Origin: Fusobacteriota bacterium
GTDB taxonomy: Bacteria > Fusobacteriota > Fusobacteriia > Fusobacteriales > Fusobacteriaceae
DNA length: 32,731 bases
Direction of reading: 5' to 3'
Assembly (NCBI GenBank): GCA_023389595.1
Contig: JAEWEF010000060.1
Span: 1 to 32,731 of the forward strand
A program made the position numbers and the translations under genes. The notes beneath the pieces are model-generated. The model was not told the origin of the DNA and searched no databases. It saw only the letters and a list, made by a program, of their open reading frames with translations. This document shows, one piece after another, positions 15,575 to 24,057 of this stretch (positions are counted from its first letter, which is position 1; each line of letters starts with the position of its first letter).

Positions 15575-17815
15575 TTGTCTAAGAATTTAGTAATAGTAGA
15601 GTCTCCTGCTAAAGCAAAAACTATAGAAAAAATATTAGGAAATAAATATAAAGTAATATCTTCGTATGGCCACATAGTTGATTTACCTAAAACAAAAATG
15701 GGTGTAGATGTTAATAATAATTTCGAGCCTTCATACATAAAAGTGAGAGGTAAATCTGAAGTTATAAATAATATTAAAAGTTATGCTAAAGATTCTAAAA
15801 AAGTGTTTCTAGCATCCGACCCAGATAGAGAAGGAGAATCTATTGCTTGGCACATATCTAATGTTTTGAATTTAGATAAAAATGAAAAAAATAGGATAGA
15901 ATTCAACGAAATAACAGAAACGGCTATAAAAAATGCTATAAAACATCCAAGACAAATTGATATAAATAAGGTTAATTCGCAACAGGCTAGAAGAATATTA
16001 GATAGACTTGTAGGCTATGGAATAAGTCCATTTTTATGGAAATTAATTTCTCCTAATACAAGCGCTGGTAGGGTACAATCTGTTGCTTTAAAAATGATAT
16101 GTGATTTGGAAGATAAAATAAAAAAATTTAAACCTGAAAAATATTGGAACGTTAATGCGTTATTCGACGGAAAGTATAATTTGAAACTTAATAAGGTTGA
16201 CGATAAAAAAATTGATAAATTAAAAGATGAAAATATTTTGAACAGAATAAAGAAAAGTGTTGGAAATGATTATGAAGTAATAAAATCTGAAATAAATAAC
16301 AAGGTAAAAAAACCACCTTTGCCTTTAAAGACAAGTACATTGCAACAGTTATCTTCATCTTATTTAGGCTTTTCTGCAAGCAAAACTATGTCTGTAGCTC
16401 AAAAGTTATATGAAGGTATAGATATAGATGGAGAACACAAAGGACTAATTACATATATGAGAACTGATTCTGTCAGAATATCAGAAGAAGCCATAAAAAT
16501 TACAAACGATTATATTGTTAATAATTTTGGCAAAAACTATCTTTCTTCTGGAACTAAAACTAGTAAAATTAATAAGAATGTACAGGATGCACACGAAGCT
16601 ATAAGACCTACAAATATAAACATAACTCCTGAAAGTATAGAAAAATATTTAGATAAGGACCAATATAAATTATATAAACTGATATGGGAAAGATTTTTAA
16701 TATCTCAGCTTGCTCCAATGAAATACGAACAATTTGAATATGTTGTTTATCTAGATGAGATATATTTTAGGGGAACGGTTAATAAAATAATTTTTGATGG
16801 ATATTATAAAATCTTTAAAGAAGATGAAGATCTTGTAATAGGAACTTTTCCAAAAATAAAAAATGGAGATAAGCTTAAATTAACTGAGTTAGATATTAAA
16901 GAAGATTATACAAAACCTCCTTCAAGATTTACAGAATCATCTTTAATAAAATCTTTAGAAAGCGAAGGAATAGGAAGACCATCAACCTATGCTAGTATAG
17001 TAGAAACTTTAAAAAAGAGGGGATACGTGCTTCTTGAAAACAGATCATTCGTTCCAACAGATATTGGATATGAAGTTAAATATAATTTGGAAAAATATTT
17101 TCCTAACATAATGAATATAAAATTCACTGCTAAACTTGAAGATGAATTAGATGAAGTTGAAAGCGGAGATAAAGATTGGATAGAACTTTTAAGTGATTTT
17201 TATAAAGAATTACAAGAATATGAAAATAAATTTAAATTAAATTTAAAAAATGAATTAGAAAAAATTGTTTTATCGGATGTGAAATGCAAAAATACAGATG
17301 ATTTTATGATAATGAAAATAGGACGTTTTGGTAAATATTTAACATCTCCAAATGAAAGTAGTAAAGAAAGAATATCTTTAAAAGGAATTGATATTCCTTT
17401 AACAGATATTAAAAATGGTAAAATTTTTGTTAAAAAACAAATTGAAGAGTTAAACAAGAAGAAAGAAGGGCAGAAAACTGATTTATTTGTTGATAAAAAT
17501 TCAAGATTAATACTTAAATATGGACGTTTTGGTGCTTATTTAGAGAGTGAAAATTATGCAGATGATAAGATCAGAAAAACAATACCTAAAGAGCTTAAAA
17601 AGTTAATAGAGAATGATAAAGTAGAAGAAAAAGACGGAATATTGTTAATAAAAAAACTTTTTGATAAAATAGAAAAAGATAATAATAGCATATTAGAAGA
17701 AGCAGGAGTTTGTGAAAAATGTGGAAAACCTTTTTTGATTAAAACAGGTAGATGGGGAAAGTTTTTAGCTTGTTCAGGATATCCTGAATGTAAAAATATA
17801 AAAAAAATAAAATAG
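15575..17815 (+). CDS. topA: DNA topoisomerase I (type IA)
   Basis: Relaxes negative supercoils. 746 residues from TTG 15575 (AGAGGTG upstream). The Toprim domain carries LVIVESPAKAKTIEKILG, SYGHIVDLPK and the acidic triad region LASDPDREGESIAWHI. RILDRLVGYGISPFLW and NTSAGRVQSVAL follow. The active-site tyrosine is Y294 in LITYMRTDSVRIS. The C-terminus has three topoisomerase zinc-ribbon-like repeats. The first two (IGRFGKYLTSPN and YGRFGAYLESEN) lack cysteines, and only the last keeps a Cys4 site (C713, C716, C733, C739). It has its own promoter and heads the topA-trmFO-gpsA part of the cluster. Confidence 0.98.
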   Translation: MSKNLVIVESPAKAKTIEKILGNKYKVISSYGHIVDLPKTKMGVDVNNNFEPSYIKVRGKSEVINNIKSYAKDSKKVFLASDPDREGESIAWHISNVLNLDKNEKNRIEFNEITETAIKNAIKHPRQIDINKVNSQQARRILDRLVGYGISPFLWKLISPNTSAGRVQSVALKMICDLEDKIKKFKPEKYWNVNALFDGKYNLKLNKVDDKKIDKLKDENILNRIKKSVGNDYEVIKSEINNKVKKPPLPLKTSTLQQLSSSYLGFSASKTMSVAQKLYEGIDIDGEHKGLITYMRTDSVRISEEAIKITNDYIVNNFGKNYLSSGTKTSKINKNVQDAHEAIRPTNINITPESIEKYLDKDQYKLYKLIWERFLISQLAPMKYEQFEYVVYLDEIYFRGTVNKIIFDGYYKIFKEDEDLVIGTFPKIKNGDKLKLTELDIKEDYTKPPSRFTESSLIKSLESEGIGRPSTYASIVETLKKRGYVLLENRSFVPTDIGYEVKYNLEKYFPNIMNIKFTAKLEDELDEVESGDKDWIELLSDFYKELQEYENKFKLNLKNELEKIVLSDVKCKNTDDFMIMKIGRFGKYLTSPNESSKERISLKGIDIPLTDIKNGKIFVKKQIEELNKKKEGQKTDLFVDKNSRLILKYGRFGAYLESENYADDKIRKTIPKELKKLIENDKVEEKDGILLIKKLFDKIEKDNNSILEEAGVCEKCGKPFLIKTGRWGKFLACSGYPECKNIKKIK

Positions 17816-17844
17816 TTTTTAAATTTTAATATTAGGAGATTGGT

Positions 17845-19152
17845 GTGGATTATATTAAAGAAGTAATTATAGTTGGTGCTGGATTATCTGGTTGTGAAGC
17901 TGCATATCAACTTTCAAAAAGAGGAATAAAAGTAAAATTATATGAAATGAAAACAAAAAAGAAAACTCCAGCACATGCTAAAAATTATTTTTCTGAACTT
18001 GTATGTAGTAATTCGTTAGGGAGTAATGATATAGCAAATGCATCTGGCCTTATGAAAGAAGAATTAAGATTACTTGATTCATTAATTATTAAAGTGGCTG
18101 ATGAATGTAAAGTTCCTGCTGGTCAAGCTCTAGCTGTAGACAGAGATTTATTTTCAGAAAAAATAACGGAAATAATAAAAAAAGATAAAAATATAGAAAT
18201 TATTGAAGAAGAATTCACAGAGATTCCTGATGATAAAATAATATTAATAGCAAGTGGTCCACTTACTTCTGAAAAACTTTTTAAAAATATTTCTATGATT
18301 ACAGGAGAAGAAAGTTTATATTTTTATGATGCCGCAGCTCCAATAGTTACATTTGAAAGTATTAATATGGAAAAAGCATATTTTCAGTCCAGATATGGAA
18401 AAGGAGAAGGCGAGTATATAAATTGTCCTATGAATAAAGAAGAATATTTTAAATTTTATAAAGAATTGATAAATGCAGAAAGAGCAGAATTAAAATATTT
18501 TGAAAAAGAAAAATTATTTGATGCTTGTATGCCTATAGAAAAAATAGCTTCGACTGGTGAAAGAACACTAACTTTTGGTCCTCTTAAACCAAAAGGCTTA
18601 ATAAATCCTAAAACTGATAAAATGGATTATGCAGTAGTACAATTAAGACAAGATAACAAAGAAGGAACTTTATATAATATAGTTGGTTTTCAGACAAATT
18701 TAAAATTTGGAGAACAAAAGAGAGTATTTAGTATGATTCCTGGATTAGAAAATGCAGAATTTATTAGATACGGAGTAATGCATAGAAATACTTTTATAAA
18801 TTCAACTAAACTTTTAGATAATACTTTAAAATTAAAAAAGAAAAATAATGTTTATTTTTCTGGACAAATTACTGGAAGTGAAGGATACGTATGTGCTATA
18901 GCTACTGGATTGTATGCCGCATTTAATATAGCAAACAGACTTGAAAATAAAAAAGAATTCATTTTAGATAAAATAACCGCTATAGGGTCAATAATTGCAT
19001 ATATAACTGAAGAAAAAGATAATTTTCAACCTATTGGACCAAACTTTGGAATAATAAAAAATTCATTGGATGAAAAAATAAAAGACAAAAAAGAAAGATA
19101 TAGAAAGATAGCGGAAAAATCAATAAAATACATAAATGCTTTAACTTTATAA
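17845..19152 (+). CDS. trmFO: Methylenetetrahydrofolate-tRNA-(uracil-5-)-methyltransferase (folate/FAD type)
   Basis: Makes ribothymidine at position 54 of tRNA using methylene-THF and reduced FAD. 435 residues from GTG 17845, with TAGGAG at 17833-17838. The FAD-binding motif is VIIVGAGLSGCEAAYQLSKR. The family-specific THAKNYFSELVCSNSLGSN-type segment is present as AHAKNYFSELVCSNSLGSN, and the catalytic cysteine regions follow (MKEELRLLDS, YFDACMP-like FDACMPIEKIASTGERTL, and FSGQITGSEGYVCAIATGL). Its position directly after topA is an arrangement I recall from many Gram-positive genomes (established knowledge, not searched). gpsA follows after 25 bases. Confidence 0.96.
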   Translation: MDYIKEVIIVGAGLSGCEAAYQLSKRGIKVKLYEMKTKKKTPAHAKNYFSELVCSNSLGSNDIANASGLMKEELRLLDSLIIKVADECKVPAGQALAVDRDLFSEKITEIIKKDKNIEIIEEEFTEIPDDKIILIASGPLTSEKLFKNISMITGEESLYFYDAAAPIVTFESINMEKAYFQSRYGKGEGEYINCPMNKEEYFKFYKELINAERAELKYFEKEKLFDACMPIEKIASTGERTLTFGPLKPKGLINPKTDKMDYAVVQLRQDNKEGTLYNIVGFQTNLKFGEQKRVFSMIPGLENAEFIRYGVMHRNTFINSTKLLDNTLKLKKKNNVYFSGQITGSEGYVCAIATGLYAAFNIANRLENKKEFILDKITAIGSIIAYITEEKDNFQPIGPNFGIIKNSLDEKIKDKKERYRKIAEKSIKYINALTL

Positions 19153-19177
19153 TTTTTAGAAATAAATGGAGGTAATT

Positions 19178-20173
19178 ATGAATAAAATTTTAGTCATAGG
19201 AGGGGGAAGTTGGGGTACTGCTCTTTCAGTGTTATTAGCTAAAAATGGCAATACAACACGTATATGGGAATATAATACTGAATACAGAGAATCTTTAAGA
19301 AATGATAGAGAAAATAAATTATTTTTGCCAGGAATTAAATTTCCTGAAAATTTAGAAGTTATTGATGATATAAATAAATATGCTAACGAATCTGAAATAA
19401 TAGTTCTTGCTACTCCAACTCAATTTTTAAGAAATGTATTAAAAAATTTAATAAAACTTGATAAAGGGAAAATATTTGTTAATGTAGCAAAAGGATTAGA
19501 AATTAATACATTGAAAAGAATTTCTGAAATATTAGATGAAGAAATAAAAGAGAAAGAGTATTACTATGTAAATTTATCTGGGCCTACTCATGCAGAAGAA
19601 GTATCTAAAGAAGTCCCTTCTGCAATATTAGCAGCCTCAAAAAATGAAGAAATTGCTAAAAAAATACAGGCAGTTTTTACAACTAAAAATTTAAGAGTTT
19701 ATACTGGAAATGATGTAATAGGATCTGAACTTGCTGGGGCATTAAAAAATTGTATAGCAATAGTTGCAGGTATATCTGACGGATTAGGGTACGGAGACAA
19801 TACTAAAGCAGCTTTAATGACTAGGGGATTAAATGAAATGATATTGATAGGAAAGTTTTTCGGAGCGAACGAAAAAACTTTTATAGGACTTAGTGGGTTT
19901 GGAGATTTAGTTGTTACTTGTACTAGTAAACATAGTAGAAATAGATATGTTGGTGAAGAATTAGGTAAAGGGAAAACTTTGGAAGAAGTTATATCTTCTA
20001 TGAAGATGGTATCAGAAGGTTCTACTACAATAAAGGCTTTAAAAAATATAATAGATAAAAATAACTTAAGAGCTCCAATATTTTCAGCTTTATATAATGT
20101 TTTATATGAAAATCAACCAACTAATAAATTGACAGAAATACTTATGAATAGAGATTTAAGATCAGAGTTTTAA
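19178..20173 (+). CDS. gpsA: Glycerol-3-phosphate dehydrogenase [NAD(P)+]
   Basis: Reduces dihydroxyacetone phosphate to sn-glycerol 3-phosphate for phospholipid synthesis; cytoplasmic. 331 residues. The dinucleotide-binding loop is VIGGGSWGTALSVLLAKNG. VNVAKGLEI and NLSGPTHAEEVSKEVPSA follow, and the catalytic lysine region is GALKNCIAIVAGISDGLGYG with NTKAALMTRGLNEM after it. The substrate-binding arginine is in CTSKHSRNRYVG. ATG 19178 is preferred over the in-frame ATG 19166 because GGAGG (19168-19172) would otherwise be inside the gene. The next gene begins 16 bases later. Confidence 0.97.
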   Translation: MNKILVIGGGSWGTALSVLLAKNGNTTRIWEYNTEYRESLRNDRENKLFLPGIKFPENLEVIDDINKYANESEIIVLATPTQFLRNVLKNLIKLDKGKIFVNVAKGLEINTLKRISEILDEEIKEKEYYYVNLSGPTHAEEVSKEVPSAILAASKNEEIAKKIQAVFTTKNLRVYTGNDVIGSELAGALKNCIAIVAGISDGLGYGDNTKAALMTRGLNEMILIGKFFGANEKTFIGLSGFGDLVVTCTSKHSRNRYVGEELGKGKTLEEVISSMKMVSEGSTTIKALKNIIDKNNLRAPIFSALYNVLYENQPTNKLTEILMNRDLRSEF

Positions 20174-20189
20174 CAAGGACTTTTAACTT

Positions 20190-21062
20190 ATGGATAAAAA
20201 TTTAATGAAATTGCTTAAGGAATTTCTATATCATTTAGAGTTTGATATTAAAAAAAAGGAAAATACCATCATATCTATAAAGAATGATTTATTACATTTT
20301 ATAGAATTTTTTAATGAAAATTTAAATTTAGAAGATCAGCCACATTTGTTATTTAATAATTACGTTAAAGATTTAGAAAGTTTAGGGTTTAAAACTGTTA
20401 CAATAAACAGGAAAATTTCTTCTTTGAAATCATTCTTCAAATTTCTGTATAAAAATGGTTATATAGAAAATAATTTATATCTTTATTTTAAGAGAAAAAA
20501 TTATGATATTTACAATCCCGATTTTTTTACATTTGAAGAAATTGATAATATAAGAAATTCTATACAGGGGAATAATTTTAAGTTTTTTAGAGATAAACTT
20601 ATTTTTGAACTAATGTATTCTTCTGGAATAACTCCACATGATTTGCTATCATTAAGCGAATATAATTTTGATATTAATAATAGAAAAATATTAATTTTAA
20701 AGAATAAAAATAAAATAGAATTATACTTTAGTAATAGAACAGCTGAGGCCTTCGAAAAATATTTTAAGATAAGAAATCAAAAATTTTACGGAGAATATAA
20801 TAAAAATTACATTTTTACAAATAATTCTAATGAAAAATTAACAGATAGATCTCTCAGAAGAATATTTGATAAATATTTTAAAAAAGCTGGAATAAATAGA
20901 GAGGTCAGTCTTTATACTTTTAGACATACATTTTGTATCCATATGTTAAGTAAAGGATTTGAAAAAGAATATCTCAAAGAGTTGTTATCCATAAAAAATA
21001 ACAATATACTTAATATTTATGAAAAAATTTCTAAAGAGGTAGATCGATGTCAAAAAAACTAA
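20190..21062 (+). CDS. Degenerate tyrosine-recombinase (XerC/D-like) protein
   Basis: 290 residues with the two-part layout of XerC/XerD: an N-terminal SAM-like DNA-binding domain (TVTINRKISSLKSFFKFLYK, a classic core-binding-domain pattern) and a C-terminal catalytic fold. The usual catalytic residues are mostly replaced. The first Arg of TGLRxSEL is Thr148 (SSGITPHDLL). The HxxR box is Tyr242-x-x-Arg245 (LYTFRHTFCIHML). The LGHS histidine position is Ile268 (LLSIKNNN). Arg245 and the putative nucleophile Tyr277 (ILNIYEKI) remain. The fold assignment is firm; strand-exchange activity is doubtful. It lies inside a housekeeping operon, 16 bases after gpsA and overlapping yqeH by 16 bases, with no attachment sites or mobile genes nearby. 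It may be a DNA-binding or structural descendant of Xer proteins. Confidence 0.82.
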   Translation: MDKNLMKLLKEFLYHLEFDIKKKENTIISIKNDLLHFIEFFNENLNLEDQPHLLFNNYVKDLESLGFKTVTINRKISSLKSFFKFLYKNGYIENNLYLYFKRKNYDIYNPDFFTFEEIDNIRNSIQGNNFKFFRDKLIFELMYSSGITPHDLLSLSEYNFDINNRKILILKNKNKIELYFSNRTAEAFEKYFKIRNQKFYGEYNKNYIFTNNSNEKLTDRSLRRIFDKYFKKAGINREVSLYTFRHTFCIHMLSKGFEKEYLKELLSIKNNNILNIYEKISKEVDRCQKN

Positions 21063-22156
21063 AAACATGTTACGGTTGTGGAGTCGAACTTCAGAATATA
21101 TCAATTGATAGTGTCGGGTATACTCCTAAAGAATTGAATAACAATGAAGATGTTCTATGCAAAAGATGCTTTAGTTTAAAACATTATGGCAAAAATATAG
21201 ATTACAATATAAATAAAGAAGATTATAAAAATGAAATTTATAAATTATTAGATAAAGTTGAACTTGTAATTCCAGTATTTGATATAATAAATTTTGAAAT
21301 TTCATTCAATGAAGAAATATTAGATATATTAAGAGAAAAAGAATCGATAGTTGTAATAAATAAAATAGATTTATTACCTAAAGACAAACATCCATCCGAA
21401 ACTTCTCTTTGGGTAAAAAACAGGTTGGAAGAGGAAGGAATTGTTCCTCTAGATCTAGCGATAGTTTCTTCAAAAAATAACTATGGAATAAACGGAATAT
21501 ATAAAAAGATTAATCATTTTTTTCCTAAAGGGGTAAAATCAATGATGATAGGAGTTACTAATGTAGGGAAATCAAGCATAATAAATAAATTGATTGGGAA
21601 TAATAAAATAACTATATCAAATATAAAAGGTACAACTTTAAAGTCTATTGAAAATAAAATAGAAAAGTCAAATATAGTTATATACGATACTCCTGGAATA
21701 ATTCCGGAGTTTAGTTTTGATAATTTTTTATGTCTAGATTGTTCATCCAAATTGATATCAAAATATGAAATTTCAAGAAAAACTTTTAAAAATAAACCTA
21801 ACAGATCAATAATAATATCTAATTTTTTATATTTTGATATATTGAATAAAGTTGATGAAAAAGTAATATTCTCCCTTTTTCTGCCTAGAGAAATTTCTTT
21901 TCATGAAACTGACACATCAAAAGTAAATAAATTTTTTAATAAAGATTTTTTTGAAATACCTTGTAAAAAATGTATTGATGAGTATAATAAAAATAAAAAT
22001 AAAATAAAAAATTTAATCATAAAATCAGGTGAAGATTTAGTTATAAATGGACTAGGGTGGATTTCAGTAAAAAGTGGTATTTTAAAAATAAAAATTACTT
22101 ATCCAGAATTTATACAATTAACAACTAGAAAATCACTTATACAACCTAAGAGGTAG
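21047..22156 (+). CDS. yqeH: Ribosome-biogenesis GTPase, YqeH family (circularly permuted)
   Basis: Likely assists 30S subunit assembly, as known for Bacillus YqeH. 369 residues. A zinc finger (C8, C11, C38, C41) is followed by a GTPase domain with permuted motif order: G4 NKIDLLP comes first, then an SSKN G5-like segment. Next come G1 GVTNVGKSSIINKL (about residue 168 on), G2 KGTTL and G3 DTPGI. The permutation together with the N-terminal CxGC...CxRC finger identifies the family. The C-terminal part contains another pair of cysteines (IPCKKCID) and a final domain typical of the group. The start overlaps the recombinase-like gene (GAGGT upstream), and a prepilin-like gene follows after two bases. 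Confidence 0.93.
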   Translation: MSKKLKTCYGCGVELQNISIDSVGYTPKELNNNEDVLCKRCFSLKHYGKNIDYNINKEDYKNEIYKLLDKVELVIPVFDIINFEISFNEEILDILREKESIVVINKIDLLPKDKHPSETSLWVKNRLEEEGIVPLDLAIVSSKNNYGINGIYKKINHFFPKGVKSMMIGVTNVGKSSIINKLIGNNKITISNIKGTTLKSIENKIEKSNIVIYDTPGIIPEFSFDNFLCLDCSSKLISKYEISRKTFKNKPNRSIIISNFLYFDILNKVDEKVIFSLFLPREISFHETDTSKVNKFFNKDFFEIPCKKCIDEYNKNKNKIKNLIIKSGEDLVINGLGWISVKSGILKIKITYPEFIQLTTRKSLIQPKR

Positions 22157-22158
22157 AT

Positions 22159-22638
22159 ATGAAAGGTATTAGTTTATTAAGTGTATTAACAAGCACATTT
22201 ATAGGAATTCTTATAATTGCAGTTTTAGCATTTTTAAGTGCTAATTTAAATAAAGATCAATATGAATTAAAAGAAGCAGAAAAATTAATAAGAGAACTAA
22301 CTGATTTAAGAATAGCAATAGATAAATATTATAATTTAACTGGTAGTTTACCTAATTTAACCCTAGAATCAGCTTCAAGTGATTTGGGAATAATAAGAGA
22401 TAAGGATGAAACTGGAAGAATAGTTTCTTTTTATGATATTTACGGTAAAAATGAAATTCCAAGTACACCAGAAATATCTGGGATCAAAAAAAGCAATAAA
22501 GTAATTGATAGTAATAATTTTTCTGAAGCGGATAAAAATGGTGGATGGTACTATGATTATAGTGGTGGTACTGGAGAATTACATGTAAATTTACCGGATA
22601 ATGTTTTTGATCAAGGAGTCGATTGGATAAACTATTAA
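22159..22638 (+). CDS. Prepilin-like (type IV pilin / pseudopilin) protein lacking Glu5
   Basis: 159 residues. The N-terminus MKGISLLSVLTSTFIGIL is a prepilin-peptidase site (Gly followed by a hydrophobic residue) leading into a membrane helix of about 24 residues. After cleavage the fifth mature residue is Ser rather than the conserved Glu. Helix alpha-1 continues as an amphipathic segment (ELTDLRIAIDKYYNLTGSLP), and the AIDKYYNLTG piece and late GGWYYDYSGGTGELHVN resemble the pilin/GspG globular-domain pattern. No assembly ATPase, platform protein or peptidase gene is nearby. The AGAGGT ribosome site overlaps the yqeH stop. Function unknown; options are a minor pilin, a competence pseudopilin or a protein that only borrows the export route. 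Confidence 0.72.
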   Translation: MKGISLLSVLTSTFIGILIIAVLAFLSANLNKDQYELKEAEKLIRELTDLRIAIDKYYNLTGSLPNLTLESASSDLGIIRDKDETGRIVSFYDIYGKNEIPSTPEISGIKKSNKVIDSNNFSEADKNGGWYYDYSGGTGELHVNLPDNVFDQGVDWINY

Positions 22639-22658
22639 TTTTATAGGGGGAATTATAT

Positions 22659-23885
22659 ATGAATTTTTTTAAAAAACTTTTTAGAAAGGACAATGTAGAA
22701 AAACTTAAAGAAACTATAAATGAATCAGTATCGGATATTGAAAATAATATTACAGAAAAAGTTGATAAACTTAAAGAAGATGTAGATAAATTTAAAGAAG
22801 ATCATAAAGAAAGTATAGAAAAAATAAAAACAAATTCTTCAGAAATATTTGAAACAGTCTCAACAGAAGTAAAAAAAACTGTAGAAGATATTAAAGATGC
22901 AGCTATAGACGAATATGGTGTAATAAAAGATAAAATTAATTCAGTAGTTAATAAAGAAGAAAATTTTCACACTACAGAAGAAAAAATAAGTGTAAGGCTA
23001 ACTAAAAATAAAGAAAATTTATTTTCTAAATTGAAAAATTTATTTTCTGGAAAAAGTAAAATAGATGAAAAGGTTTATGAAGAGCTTGAAGAACTTCTTA
23101 TACAATCTGATTTAGGATATAATATGACAAGTAAAATTATGTATTTACTACAAAGGTCTGTTATAAATAAAAAGATTAGCACTACAGATGAACTATATGA
23201 AGAATTAAAATCAATAATGTCAGATTTTTTGATTTCAGAAAATAATGATATTTTTTTAAAAGAAAATGAATTAAATATAATTTTGGTTGTTGGAGTTAAT
23301 GGAGTGGGTAAAACCACAACTATAGGAAAGCTAGCATCTAAATATACTAAAGAAGGTAAAAAAGTTGTTTTAGCTGCTGCCGATACATTTAGAGCTGCAG
23401 CTGTAGAACAGCTTGAGGAATGGAGTAAAAAATCTAATAGCACAATAATTAAAGGAAAAGAATCCGCTGACCCTTCTTCGGTTGTTTATGAAGCTGTGGA
23501 TTATTCATTGAAAAATTCTATAGATATTTTAATTATTGACACTGCTGGAAGATTACACAATAAGAATAATTTGATGAGAGAATTGGAAAAAATCAATAAT
23601 ACAATAATAAAAAAAATAGGAGAAGAAAAAACTTTTGAGTCATTGTTAATAATAGATGCAACTACAGGTCAAAATGGATTAAACCAAGCTAAGGAATTTA
23701 ATGAAGTAACAAAACTTACTGGCTTTATTGTAACTAAATTAGATGGAACATCTAAAGGTGGAATTATTTTTGCGATTTCTGATGAAATAAAAAAACCTAT
23801 AAAATTTATAGGTGTGGGTGAAAAAGTTGACGATTTATTAGAGTTTAATCCTAACGAATTTGTTAATGCAATCTTTAAAAATTAA
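22659..23885 (+). CDS. ftsY: Signal recognition particle receptor FtsY
   Basis: Membrane-associated GTPase that docks SRP-ribosome complexes at the translocon. 408 residues. Residues 1 to about 115 form a charged, lysine/glutamate-rich, coiled-coil-like A region with repeating short segments (EKVDKLKEDVDKFKEDHKES and similar). The NG domain follows: G1 GVNGVGKTTTIGK (from Gly212), the closing-loop block AADTFRAAAVEQLEEW, G3 DTAGRLHNKNNLM, G4 TKLDGTSKGG and the terminal IKFIGVGEKVDDLLEFNP. AGGGGG precedes the ATG. It is the last gene of the uvrB-ftsY run and is followed by a hairpin terminator. The ffh partner is not in the window. Confidence 0.97.
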   Translation: MNFFKKLFRKDNVEKLKETINESVSDIENNITEKVDKLKEDVDKFKEDHKESIEKIKTNSSEIFETVSTEVKKTVEDIKDAAIDEYGVIKDKINSVVNKEENFHTTEEKISVRLTKNKENLFSKLKNLFSGKSKIDEKVYEELEELLIQSDLGYNMTSKIMYLLQRSVINKKISTTDELYEELKSIMSDFLISENNDIFLKENELNIILVVGVNGVGKTTTIGKLASKYTKEGKKVVLAAADTFRAAAVEQLEEWSKKSNSTIIKGKESADPSSVVYEAVDYSLKNSIDILIIDTAGRLHNKNNLMRELEKINNTIIKKIGEEKTFESLLIIDATTGQNGLNQAKEFNEVTKLTGFIVTKLDGTSKGGIIFAISDEIKKPIKFIGVGEKVDDLLEFNPNEFVNAIFKN

Positions 23886-23909
23886 AAATTTAATTTAAAC
23901 TAAACTTTT

Positions 23910-23934
23910 GGCAGATTTTTATATCTGCCTTTTT
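23910..23934 (+). terminator. Intrinsic terminator after ftsY
   Basis: Arms GGCAGAT (23910-23916) and ATCTGCC (23923-23929) pair perfectly around a six-base loop. A T run (23930-23934) follows, 25 bases after the ftsY stop. Confidence 0.85.
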
Positions 23935-23935
23935 A

Positions 23936-24057
23936 TTTAAAAAAATAAAAAAAATCATTTTAAATTTTTGAAATTATTTTAAAATTCATTGTAATTATAT
24001 TTAAAATTTGTTAATATATACTTAATTATAATTATTAAATTTAAAAAGGAGAATAAA
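23936..24057 (+). promoter_or_regulatory. AT-rich leader with probable pta-ackA-nifJ promoter
   Basis: This spacer after the ftsY terminator must hold the promoter for the acetate/pyruvate genes. Candidate -10 boxes are TATAAT (24027-24032) and TATACT (24017-24022). The only decently spaced pair is TTGTAA (23989-23994) with TAATAT (24012-24017), which is weak. I cannot decide among them. A GGAG (24048-24051) precedes the pta start by six bases. Confidence 0.45.

Noticed and set aside
20190..21062. Phage or integron integrase marking a mobile element
   Set aside because: It sits in frame and coupled within a housekeeping operon. No attachment repeats, no cargo and no composition break are visible, and its active site is degenerate.
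24008..24027. Rex-like redox operator before pta (TTGTTAA half-site)
   Set aside because: Only one half-site matches the remembered TTGTTAA-N4-TTAACAA pattern. The other half fits only with the wrong spacing, and such AT-rich sequence gives chance matches.
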